From: Sphingomonas oligophenolica
Lineage (GTDB): Bacteria > Pseudomonadota > Alphaproteobacteria > Sphingomonadales > Sphingomonadaceae
Length of the DNA stretch: 64,000 nucleotides
Direction of reading: 5' to 3'
Assembly (NCBI RefSeq): GCF_006438955.1
Contig: NZ_RCZK01000006.1
Location: 124,001-188,000 of the forward strand
Shown: piece after piece, positions 1-6,797 of the stretch
How positions within the stretch are numbered: the stretch's first letter is position 1
How the letters are laid out: each line of letters starts with the position of its first letter
Translations under genes and position numbers: made by a program
The notes under the pieces: model-generated
Told to the model about the DNA's origin: nothing
Seen by the model: only the letters and a program-made list of their open reading frames with translations
Databases searched by the model: none

Positions 1-243
1 GGCACCAACCGCCCCGACGGTTTCCTGATCGCCGACCATATCGCCACCGACACCGCGCCCGACAGCGGCAAACCGGGCCGACCCGGCCTCGACGCGCTGC
101 TCGCCGCGCGCGGCGTCGATGTCGTCACCTTCCGCGACTGGCAAGCGATCGAGCGTGCCGAGATCGCGAACGCCCGCGCCGGCTCCCCGCGCGAGAAGTT
201 CACCCGCATCGACGCGATGCTCGCTGCCCGCGCCTCGCGGTAA
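1..243 (+). CDS. Ferredoxin-NADP+ reductase (FprA-like), C-terminal fragment
   Basis: The window opens inside this gene, and 80 residues are visible before the TAA stop. The piece starts GTNRPDGFLIADHI, which resembles the end of the NADP domain in FprA/adrenodoxin-reductase-type flavoproteins (a GTN(R/K) segment followed by DG and a helix). The tail has the DW-x-AIE-x-AE pattern and ends with REKFTRIDAML, like the family's C-terminal helix. Such enzymes pass electrons between NADPH and ferredoxin through FAD in the cytoplasm. The FAD-binding N-terminus lies outside the window, so the family call rests only on the tail. Confidence 0.6.
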   Translation, partial: GTNRPDGFLIADHIATDTAPDSGKPGRPGLDALLAARGVDVVTFRDWQAIERAEIANARAGSPREKFTRIDAMLAARASR

Positions 244-317
244 GCCGACGCTTGCACGCGTCCGACCCGCTGGGTATAGGCCGCGCTTCCAAGCGACCGG
301 TCGTCACCGGACTCCGT

Positions 318-394
318 CGGGGAGTAGCTCAGCCTGGTAGAGCACTGCCTTCGGGAGGCAGGGGCCGGAGGTTCGAATCCTCTCTTCCCGACCA
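318..394 (+). tRNA. tRNA-Pro (CGG)
   Basis: A full 77-nt cloverleaf ending in an encoded CCA. The acceptor arm CGGGGAG pairs with CTTCCCG (one G-U). The anticodon stem CTGCC/GGCAG encloses loop TTCGGGA, giving anticodon CGG. The T-loop GTTCGAATC is standard. It lies between the reductase and a convergent small gene. Confidence 0.95.
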
Positions 395-408
395 ACACAT
401 GTCCGCGG

Positions 409-753
409 TTACCGCTTCCGCTTCTTGCGCGCCGCATACCGCGCGTCGCGCGCCGCCTTCAACTCTTCCTCAGTGGGTTTGGGCGCTTCGACCGGTGCGG
501 GCGCCGCCGGTGTCTCTACCGGTTTTGGCGCCTCGCTGGCTGCTTTGGCGGCCTTGGCCGTCTCGGCAGCACGCTTCCGCTCGGCGCGGCGCTCGGCGGC
601 GGCCTTCTCACGCGCCTCGGCTGCTGCCTGACGTTCGGCGACCACCGCGGGATCGGGTGCCGGCTTTGACCGCAGTTGGTCGAGCGCCTTCTGCTTGGCG
701 ACGCGTGCCGCCTCGGTGCGTTCGTTGAAATCGGGGGTCTTGAAGCCAGCCAT
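409..753 (-). CDS. DUF6481-like small charged protein
   Basis: A 114-residue protein of unknown function. It begins [21 protein letters not shown], then has a long Ala/Glu/Arg/Lys-rich helical stretch (about residues 35-70), a Pro/Ala/Glu linker (about 75-100) and a basic end (AARKKRKR). This layout matches DUF6481 proteins, which are common in sphingomonads. It has no signal peptide or membrane segment, so it is probably cytoplasmic, and the charged coiled-coil-like middle with basic tail could bind nucleic acid (inference). It converges on tRNA-Pro. Confidence 0.75.
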   Translation of the reverse strand: MAGFKTPDFNERTEAARVAKQKALDQLRSKPAPDPAVVAERQAAAEAREKAAAERRAERKRAAETAKAAKAASEAPKPVETPAAPAPVEAPKPTEEELKAARDARYAARKKRKR

Positions 754-836
754 GTAAATCAGTTCCTGTTGGGCGATTCATCGATCGCCGGGTTTGTCTC
801 TTACCAGCATTGCGGCGTGGATGCCGAATGCCTCGA

Positions 837-1016
837 TCATAACGTCCAGATGACGACGTTGCCGAGCAACACCGCCGCCATCACCAGCAGCAGCACGCCC
901 TTCTTCGTGTCGCGCCGTCTGGCGATCATCGCGCCGCCGCCGATCAGACACGCGAAACATCCCAGCATCGCGATCGCGGGGGCGGCATTCGCGATCGAGG
1001 TCAGCGCGGCGGGCAT
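837..1016 (-). CDS. Small two-helix membrane protein
   Basis: A 59-residue reading frame beginning MPAALTSIANAAPAIAMLG. It has two hydrophobic segments (about residues 12-28 and 42-58) separated by a basic loop (ARRRDTKKG), which predicts a small hairpin membrane protein. Its start lies 9 bases after the stop of the threonine dehydratase gene and in the same frame, so the two are probably co-transcribed. The family is not recognised. Proteins of this shape often follow metabolic genes in sphingomonads, but I infer no function. Confidence 0.6.
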   Translation of the reverse strand: MPAALTSIANAAPAIAMLGCFACLIGGGAMIARRRDTKKGVLLLVMAAVLLGNVVIWTL

Positions 1017-1025
1017 GCCAGCCCC

Positions 1026-1991
1026 CTACCCGCTCGCCAACGCCCGTGCATAGGCCGCGATGTCGACATTGCCCCCCGACAGGATGACGAGCATCCCCGG
1101 TACCGGTCTCACGTGTCCGGCCAGCACCGCCGCGAGCCCGACCGCGCCGCCGGGTTCGATCACCAGCCGTAGCCGCGCCGCGGCCCAACGCTGTGCCGCC
1201 GCCACCTCCGCCTCGCTCACCGCGACCCCGGTCGCGTCGCGCCGCGCGAGCACCTCGAACGTCAGCGGCGACACTTGGCGCGTCATCAGCGAATCGCACG
1301 CGGTCGCGGGCGGGTTGGGGCCGACCGGTTCGATCCACGACGCCTCTAGGCTGCGGCGCATGTCCTCCCACCCCTCGGGCTCGACCACCGTGATCCGCGC
1401 GTCGCGCAGCCCCAGCGCGATTCCCGCGGCGAGTCCCCCGCCGCCGCACGGCACCACGACGTGACGCGGTTCGCCCAGCCCCTCGACCTCCATCTGCCGC
1501 CGCGCCTCGATCCCGCAACTTCCTTGCCCCTCGATGATCCACGGATCGTCGAAACTCGGCACCAAGGTGGCGCCCCGCGCCTCGGCGAGGCTGCCCGCGA
1601 TGCCTTCGCGACTTTCGGTCGCGCGGTCGTAGCGGACGACCTCGGCACCGAGCGCCAGCGTTCCCTCCAGCTTGGCGGCGGGCGCGTCGGATGGCATGAC
1701 GATCGTCGCGGGAATGCCGAGCCGCTGCGCCGCCCACGCGATCCCCTGCGCGTGGTTGCCGCTCGAAAAGGCGACAACGCCGCGCAGCCTGGCCGCATCG
1801 TCGAGCGCGGTCAGCCGATGCCACGCCCCGCGGATCTTGAACGCGCCGACGGGTTGCAGCGATTCGGCCTTGAAGGCGACACTGACGCCATTGATCTCGA
1901 CAACGAACAACGGCGTCGGGGGCAGGATCGCGGCAATCTTCGCGGCGGCGTCGCGGACCCCTGCGGTGGTCGGTTGTCGCACAATAGTCAC
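1026..1991 (-). CDS. Threonine/serine dehydratase (PLP fold type II)
   Basis: A 321-residue enzyme of the threonine dehydratase/serine racemase family, which converts L-threonine or L-serine to a 2-keto acid and ammonia using PLP. The PLP lysine is K52 in QPVGAFKIRGA, and the phosphate-binding loop is PCGGGGLAAG in the second half. It lacks the C-terminal ACT regulatory domain of biosynthetic IlvA, so it is the short, probably catabolic type. The GTG start at 1991 is preferred because AAGGA lies upstream at a normal distance and a longer frame would run into the divergent promoter region. It is transcribed away from the ornithine decarboxylase gene. Confidence 0.85.
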   Translation of the reverse strand: MTIVRQPTTAGVRDAAAKIAAILPPTPLFVVEINGVSVAFKAESLQPVGAFKIRGAWHRLTALDDAARLRGVVAFSSGNHAQGIAWAAQRLGIPATIVMPSDAPAAKLEGTLALGAEVVRYDRATESREGIAGSLAEARGATLVPSFDDPWIIEGQGSCGIEARRQMEVEGLGEPRHVVVPCGGGGLAAGIALGLRDARITVVEPEGWEDMRRSLEASWIEPVGPNPPATACDSLMTRQVSPLTFEVLARRDATGVAVSEAEVAAAQRWAAARLRLVIEPGGAVGLAAVLAGHVRPVPGMLVILSGGNVDIAAYARALASG

Positions 1992-2126
1992 AACTCGTCC
2001 TTCCACGCCTCCAGCCACTTTACAACGGGGGAAAGCGACCCTATTTCGCCTCCTCCGCTGCCCCATGGGACTTCCAACCGCAAGGCAGCAATTCGTCCGC
2101 CTACTGGCACTTGGAGGTCCCTTGAA
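1992..2126. promoter_or_regulatory. Divergent promoter region and decarboxylase leader
   Basis: This 135-nt gap separates the threonine dehydratase (leftward) from ornithine decarboxylase (rightward). At 2067-2077 the strand can pair with 2111-2121 to form an 11-bp stem with a single G-U pair. The 3' arm contains the GGAGG ribosome-binding site of the decarboxylase. A smaller helix, AGGC (2083-2086) with GCCT (2099-2102), fits inside the loop. This looks like a leader that hides the ribosome-binding site, similar in principle to speF leaders of alphaproteobacteria. Promoter boxes were not clear. Confidence 0.45.
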
Positions 2127-2157
2127 TTGCACAAGCATCATCGCGCGTTGGGGTTAG
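2065..2157 (+). CDS. Possible 30-codon leader peptide upstream of ornithine decarboxylase
   Basis: An ATG at 2065 opens a 30-codon frame (MGLPTARQQFVRLLALGG..., stop TAG at 2155-2157) that runs through the whole hairpin and overlaps the start of the decarboxylase in another frame. A ribosome translating it would unwind the stem that covers the decarboxylase ribosome-binding site. No Shine-Dalgarno sequence precedes it, so translation would have to be leaderless or weak. This is a hypothesis; codon bias cannot be judged on so short a frame. Confidence 0.3.
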   Translation: MGLPTARQQFVRLLALGGPLNCTSIIARWG

Positions 2158-3365
2158 CGTCCACCAATTCGATCGTCGCCGGTGGCGCGATCGACATCGC
2201 TAAGACCCGTCCCGTCCAGCCGGTAACGCTGATTCGCCCGCACGCCGCCGCGCGCGCCGCCCGTTTCTTCGTCGAGAAGTTTCCGGGTCGCTCGATGTAT
2301 GCGGTAAAGGCGAATCCCTCGCCCGAACTCCTCGCGATCCTGTGGGACAGCGGCGTCACGCATTTCGACGTGGCGAGCCTTGCCGAGGTGCGTCTGGTCG
2401 CCTCGACGCTGCCCGATGCCACCTTGTGCTTCATGCACCCGGTCAAGGCAGAGGAAGCCATCGCCGAGGCGTATCACGATCATGGCGTCCGCGTGTTCAG
2501 CCTCGATGCGGTCGAGGAACTCGACAAGATCATGCGCGCCACCGCCGCTCGGGACGGGACCGAGGCGACCGACCTGACGCTGTGCGTCCGGCTGCGCGTG
2601 TCGTCCGAACATTCGAAGCTCAGCCTCGCCGCCAAGTTCGGCGCCGCGCCGGGCGAGGTGAAGGAATTGCTGTTCCGCGCCCGCCAGGCCGCCGACGCGC
2701 TCGGCATCTGCTTCCATGTCGGCAGCCAGGCGATGACACCACAGGCGTATGCCGACGCGATGGAACGCGTCCGCGCGGCGATCGTCGAAGCCGCGGTGAC
2801 GGTCGACGTCGTCGATGTCGGCGGCGGTTTCCCTTCGACCTATCCCGGCATGGAGCCCCCGCCGCTCGAACAATATTTCGAGACGATCCATCGCGCCTTC
2901 GAATCACTGCCGATCAGCTATTCGGCGGAACTGTGGGCCGAGCCCGGCCGGGCGTTGTGCGCGGAATATTCCTCGCTCATCGTTCGCGTCGAGCGGCGTC
3001 GCGGCAGCGAATTGTACATCAACGACGGCGCCTATGGCGCACTGTTCGATGCCGCGCATATCGGCTGGCGCTTTCCGGTCGCGCTGCTGCGCGAACCCGA
3101 ATCGAGCGTCCGCGACCATCCGTTCAGCTTTTACGGCCCGACCTGCGACGATCTCGATCACATGACCGGTCCGTTCGAACTGCCCGCCGATGTCCAGGCG
3201 GGCGATTATATCGAGATCGGGATGCTCGGTGCCTACGGCTCCGCGATGCGGACCGCGTTCAACGGCTTCGGATCGGATGAAACGGTGATCGTCGAGGACG
3301 AACCGATGGCCAGCCTCTACGTCGATACGCCCGACGAGGTCGCGTCGAACGTCGTGACGCTGTAA
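2127..3365 (+). CDS. Ornithine decarboxylase (alanine-racemase-fold type)
   Basis: A 412-residue PLP enzyme of fold type III that decarboxylates ornithine (or lysine) to putrescine (or cadaverine) in the cytoplasm. The PLP lysine is K61 in SMYAVKANP. A glycine-rich DVGGGFPS loop, the WAEPGRALCAE segment and a C-terminal CDDLDHM motif that supplies the active-site Cys/Asp of this family are all visible. The start is TTG at 2127, nine bases after GGAGG, and gives the length usual for bacterial members. The longer in-frame extension back to 1461 is antisense to the dehydratase and is not coding. The next gene is a deoxyhypusine-synthase-like enzyme that probably uses the putrescine made here. 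Confidence 0.88.
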   Translation: MHKHHRALGLASTNSIVAGGAIDIAKTRPVQPVTLIRPHAAARAARFFVEKFPGRSMYAVKANPSPELLAILWDSGVTHFDVASLAEVRLVASTLPDATLCFMHPVKAEEAIAEAYHDHGVRVFSLDAVEELDKIMRATAARDGTEATDLTLCVRLRVSSEHSKLSLAAKFGAAPGEVKELLFRARQAADALGICFHVGSQAMTPQAYADAMERVRAAIVEAAVTVDVVDVGGGFPSTYPGMEPPPLEQYFETIHRAFESLPISYSAELWAEPGRALCAEYSSLIVRVERRRGSELYINDGAYGALFDAAHIGWRFPVALLREPESSVRDHPFSFYGPTCDDLDHMTGPFELPADVQAGDYIEIGMLGAYGSAMRTAFNGFGSDETVIVEDEPMASLYVDTPDEVASNVVTL

Positions 3366-3390
3366 CAGCGACAGGCGATTGTAGTCGTCT

Positions 3391-3486
3391 TCCCCCCTCC
3401 CGTTTGCGGGAGGGGTCGGGGGAGGGCTTGTCGGGAGGTGCGCTGAACAGGCCCTCCCCTAGCCCCTCCCGCACGCGGGAGGGGGA
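3391..3486. repeat. REP-like inverted repeat pair between decarboxylase and DHS-like gene
   Basis: Two GC-rich palindromes in inverted orientation fill the gap. CCCCTCCCG/CGGGAGGGG with a TTTG loop lies at 3394-3415 and its mirror copy at about 3464-3486. The arms GGGGGAGGGC (3418-3427) and GCCCTCCCC (3451-3459) extend the pairing over a central 23-nt spacer. This is typical of bacterial REP/BIME elements. The downstream gene's GGAG ribosome-binding site lies just after the right arm, so the hairpin could affect message stability or read-through between the two polyamine genes. Confidence 0.8.
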
Positions 3487-3500
3487 TTTGGAGATAAGAT

Positions 3501-4571
3501 ATGACCGATACCCTCACCGCCACCACGTCGACCAACGACACCCGTAAGGCGGAACTGCTGAGCAAGCAGGTCAAGCACATCGACATCACCAGCTTCGACG
3601 CGCGCCCGATCGTCGACGCAATGGCGGACATGAGCTTCACCAGCCGTGACCTTGGCCGCGCCACCAAGATCTACAACGACATGCTCGCCGACAAGGATTG
3701 CACCGTCTGCCTGGTGATCGCCGGATCGACCAGCGCGGGCGGGTGCATGGACCTCTACGCCGAACTCGTGCGCAACAACATGGTCGACGTGATCGTCGCC
3801 ACCGGCGCGACGATCGTCGACATGGATTTCTTCGAAGGCCTCGGTCACAAACACTATCAGGCGCTCGAGGTGCCGGACGACGACACGCTGCGCTCGCTGC
3901 TGATCGACCGGATCTACGACACCTATATCGACGAGGAGCAACTCCAGCACGTCGACCACACGATCTTCGAGATCGCCGAGACGCTGGAACCGCGTGCCTA
4001 TTCGAGCCGCGCGTTCATCCGCGAGATGGGCAAATATCTCGTCGAGCATGGCAAGAAGGACAACAGCCTCGTCAAGCTCGCCTATGAGCATGACGTGCCG
4101 ATCTTCTGCCCCGCGTTCGTCGACAGCTCGGCAGGCTTCGGCCTGGTCAAGCATCAGGTCGATGCGGTGAAAGCGGGCAAGCCATACATGGTCCTCGACG
4201 CGATCGCCGATTTCCGCGAGCTCACCGAAATTAAGATCGCCGCAGGCACCACCGGGTTGCTGATGATCGGCGGCGGGGTGCCGAAGAACTTCATCCAGGA
4301 TACCGTCGTCTGCGCCGAGATCCTCGGTCACGACGACGTGCAGGTCCACAAATACGCCGTGCAGATCACCGTCGCCGATGTCCGCGATGGCGCCTGCTCA
4401 TCCTCGACGCTGCAGGAAGCGGCGTCGTGGGGCAAGGTCAACACTGGGATCGAACAGATGGTCTTCGCCGAGGCTGGCAGCGTGATGCCGCTGCTCGCCA
4501 GCGACGCCTATCACCGCGGCCTGTGGAAGGATCGCCCGGTGCGCAAATGGGGCGCGATGTTCGACAAGTAG
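3501..4571 (+). CDS. Deoxyhypusine-synthase-like enzyme, probable homospermidine synthase
   Basis: A 356-residue member of the deoxyhypusine synthase superfamily. Eukaryotic enzymes move an aminobutyl group from spermidine to eIF5A, but bacteria lack eIF5A. Bacterial homologues are known to make homospermidine from putrescine or spermidine. The NAD-binding fold motifs (AGSTSAGGCMDLYAE near residues 74-88, GGGVPKNF near 258-265) and the active-site lysine K312 in EAASWGKV are present. Its position after ornithine decarboxylase and the sym-homospermidine content of Sphingomonas support homospermidine synthesis. The exact amino donor is inferred. GGAG precedes the ATG at a good distance. Confidence 0.82.
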   Translation: MTDTLTATTSTNDTRKAELLSKQVKHIDITSFDARPIVDAMADMSFTSRDLGRATKIYNDMLADKDCTVCLVIAGSTSAGGCMDLYAELVRNNMVDVIVATGATIVDMDFFEGLGHKHYQALEVPDDDTLRSLLIDRIYDTYIDEEQLQHVDHTIFEIAETLEPRAYSSRAFIREMGKYLVEHGKKDNSLVKLAYEHDVPIFCPAFVDSSAGFGLVKHQVDAVKAGKPYMVLDAIADFRELTEIKIAAGTTGLLMIGGGVPKNFIQDTVVCAEILGHDDVQVHKYAVQITVADVRDGACSSSTLQEAASWGKVNTGIEQMVFAEAGSVMPLLASDAYHRGLWKDRPVRKWGAMFDK

Positions 4572-4604
4572 CGCGCCAGGTTGCACCACCTCACTAAATC
4601 CGTC

Positions 4605-4637
4605 AGGCCTCTCCCATAGCTTTGGGGGAGGCCTTTT
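4605..4637 (+). terminator. Rho-independent terminator after DHS-like gene
   Basis: AGGCCTCTCCC at 4605-4615 pairs with the following GGGGGAGGCCT, leaving a short loop (ATAGCTTT) and a TTTT run at 4633-4636. It lies about 35 nt after the stop codon. Unusually, the 3' arm also provides the GGAGG ribosome-binding site for the next gene, whose ATG is at 4640. Confidence 0.75.
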
Positions 4638-4639
4638 CG

Positions 4640-5065
4640 ATGCATAGTGCGATCCTGCAACCGGTTGTCGTCCTGATTGCCTGGACGCTGGTGATGCTCG
4701 TCTGGATGCTGATAACGCGGCTTCCCGCGATGAGCGCGTCGGGGGTCGACCTCGGCCAGTTAAGGGGCACCAAACCCGCCGATGCCGACCAGGGCTTGCC
4801 CGCCAAGGTCCAGTGGAAGGCGCACAATTACAATCACCTCCACGAACAGCCGGTGCTGTTCTATGCGGTCGCACTCGTCATCGCCTTCACCGGCACTGGC
4901 GACGGCATCAACGCGTGGATCGCCTGGGCCTATGTCGGTTTACGAATCGGGCACAGCGTATGGCAGGCAACCGTGAACCAGGTATCGGTGCGATTTGCGC
5001 TGTTCCTCCTCGCGTCCCTGGCGTTGGTCGCATTGACGCTCCACGCCGCAATGGCGGTGTTCTGA
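4640..5065 (+). CDS. MAPEG-family membrane protein
   Basis: A 141-residue integral membrane protein with about four hydrophobic segments (roughly residues 5-25, 60-85, 90-105 and 115-140). The motif KVQWKAHNYNHLHEQPVLFY matches the MAPEG family (membrane proteins in eicosanoid and glutathione metabolism), where an N-x-x-E-x-x pattern follows helix one. Bacterial members are poorly characterised and may have glutathione-transferase-like activity. The start ATG at 4640 uses the GGAGG embedded in the preceding terminator arm. Its stop overlaps the next gene's start (TGATG). Confidence 0.8.
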   Translation: MHSAILQPVVVLIAWTLVMLVWMLITRLPAMSASGVDLGQLRGTKPADADQGLPAKVQWKAHNYNHLHEQPVLFYAVALVIAFTGTGDGINAWIAWAYVGLRIGHSVWQATVNQVSVRFALFLLASLALVALTLHAAMAVF

Positions 5066-5250
5066 TGGCGAAAGGCGAATTGTTCGAACGGCACCGTCAG
5101 CCGTGGACGACCGACGAGATCCAGAAACTCCACATCCTCGCCAAGAAGGGCATGGCGCTGAAGCCGATCGCCAAGGCGCTCAAGCGGAGCGAGGAATCGA
5201 CCCGGGATCGCGCCAAGGCCGATGGCCTGTCGATCGCCAAATTGCGTTGA
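5065..5250 (+). CDS. Small helix-turn-helix (SANT/homeodomain-like) protein
   Basis: A 61-residue basic protein containing PWTTDEIQKLHILAKKG followed by IAKALKRSEESTRDRAK, a pattern like a SANT/Myb or GcrA-type homeodomain-like helix-turn-helix (a tryptophan, then two helices with a turn at about residues 30-45). It may bind DNA. Its ATG overlaps the MAPEG stop by one base (TGATG), which suggests translational coupling. No target can be inferred. Confidence 0.65.
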   Translation: MAKGELFERHRQPWTTDEIQKLHILAKKGMALKPIAKALKRSEESTRDRAKADGLSIAKLR

Positions 5251-5267
5251 TCGCCAATTTGAGCTGA

Positions 5268-6797
5268 TCAGCGCTGATCGACGATGCGCGCGATCAGTCG
5301 ATCGGGCGGGCCTGCCGCCGCGAGGAACCGCCGGATCGCTACCTGTGGATCATCGCCGGGACCGACCTCTGCCGACACGTGGAGCGCCACCGCCCGGCCG
5401 TCCCCGCCCAGCAGGTGTGCGGCCATCGTCGCGATCTTGACCTGGCGCGGATCGGCGGTCGTCGTGTCGCCAATCCGGTACCAGGTCGCGACGACCCGCT
5501 CAACCGGGCCGGGCGCGGCGATCCGGATGACGCTGCCCCCCGCGAGAGCGGGAAGGTCGGCGACGCGCAGCCAGCGATCGTCCGCCCCCAACGCACCGAT
5601 CCCGTACCCCACGATCTTCTTGCCCTCGCGCTGGCTGCCATAGACCGCCACCGCTACATCGATCGCCGCATCGCCCCCGGCATAGCGTCCGAAGAGATAG
5701 TGATCGGCGCCGGGATAAACGGGCATCCACCGCGCACCGACGCTGAGCGGGACCCGGTGCCAGCCAGCAATGTCCGGTAACGCGATCTGCGCGGGCAACG
5801 GCGTGGTCCGCTCGCCGATCGCAGCGCTCCACAGCGGAAAGCTGGCCGCAACCGCAACCGTTAATAGCGCAGCGGGAACGAGCGCCAGCCGATGCGACCC
5901 ACGCCGCTCGATCCGCGCAGGATCGAACGCGGCGGCATTCGCGGGCTTGTCGAACCAGCGCCAACCCAGCGCCAGCACGCCCGCCATCACCAGTCCGAAG
6001 AACACCCAGCCATAGACGATATGATCGAAACCGGTCGCGGCCTCGACATTGGTGATGTCCGCGACCCAGATCGTCGCGAATGCGCGCACCCCGTTGGCGA
6101 GGATCGGCACGACCAGCGCCACCGCCATGAACACCGCGCGCCGCCGCCACGATACGAAACACAGGTTGCAGACGAGCACCCCGAACGCGAACATCGCGAC
6201 GACGAACTTTGTCCCCGAACACGCCTCCGCCACCTCGAAATAATAGCGCCCGGCGTGGATCAGGACGCCGTTCGACGTCGCCGGAATCCCGACCAGATCA
6301 AGCAACGGCATGATGATCGCGACCGTGACGCGCTGGAGCGGGGCTTCGAGCCATTCCCCGAACGGCACGAGGAAAAGCGCGTAGAGCAACGGGAACAACA
6401 ACCCGCGTGCGACGATCGGGCCGAGGATCGTCACCACCGCCCCCTGGAGCATCATCACGACGCCCAGTTGCCGCGCGAACGCCACCGACCCAGCGTCGCC
6501 CATCAGCCAGCCCAACCCGCCGACCGCGACCAGCGCCAGACCTGGCCACCAGCCAGTCGGTGCGAGCTGCGCCAGTTCGCCCCGTCGTTGCCAGACCAGC
6601 CAGCCGACGATCGGCGCGATCAGGAAGCAATGGCCGTAGGTTGACGCGGTCCACCAAACGCCGACCATGCGGACGATGTCGGTATGAAAGAGGAGGAGAA
6701 TCCCCGCGGCGGCAATGGCCAGCGCGGTAGCGTGGCGTGACCAGAGAGAGCCGGTGTCCGCGTCCTTCGCGGAGGAGGTATCGGCAACTGCCGTCAC
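5268..6797 (-). CDS. xrtA: Exosortase A fused to an EpsI-family domain (XrtA)
   Basis: A 509-residue inner-membrane protein. Residues about 20-300 form a multi-helix exosortase with the catalytic triad of the family visible: C193 in EACSGTKF, R238 in NGVRAFA and H259 in FDHIVYGW. After residue about 305 the chain becomes a periplasmic EpsI-type domain (WHRVP, YPGADHYLFGRY, YGSQREGKKIVG). Exosortases cut PEP-CTERM sorting signals at the outer face of the inner membrane and are linked to exopolysaccharide. The gene ends the minus-strand EPS operon, overlapping the glycosyltransferase stop by four bases. No PEP-CTERM substrate is seen nearby. Confidence 0.92.
   Translation of the reverse strand: MTAVADTSSAKDADTGSLWSRHATALAIAAAGILLLFHTDIVRMVGVWWTASTYGHCFLIAPIVGWLVWQRRGELAQLAPTGWWPGLALVAVGGLGWLMGDAGSVAFARQLGVVMMLQGAVVTILGPIVARGLLFPLLYALFLVPFGEWLEAPLQRVTVAIIMPLLDLVGIPATSNGVLIHAGRYYFEVAEACSGTKFVVAMFAFGVLVCNLCFVSWRRRAVFMAVALVVPILANGVRAFATIWVADITNVEAATGFDHIVYGWVFFGLVMAGVLALGWRWFDKPANAAAFDPARIERRGSHRLALVPAALLTVAVAASFPLWSAAIGERTTPLPAQIALPDIAGWHRVPLSVGARWMPVYPGADHYLFGRYAGGDAAIDVAVAVYGSQREGKKIVGYGIGALGADDRWLRVADLPALAGGSVIRIAAPGPVERVVATWYRIGDTTTADPRQVKIATMAAHLLGGDGRAVALHVSAEVGPGDDPQVAIRRFLAAAGPPDRLIARIVDQR

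Noticed and set aside
252..728. 158-codon plus-strand frame over tRNA-Pro and the DUF6481 gene
   Set aside because: It crosses a tRNA and is antisense to a better-supported gene; composition is that of a shadow frame.
1461..2126. Long N-terminal extension of ornithine decarboxylase in the same frame
   Set aside because: It runs antisense to the threonine dehydratase, has no family similarity and lacks a ribosome site; the TTG at 2127 with GGAGG gives the normal length.
2154..2891. 245-codon minus-strand frame inside ornithine decarboxylase
   Set aside because: Shadow of the decarboxylase; no ribosome site or recognisable fold.
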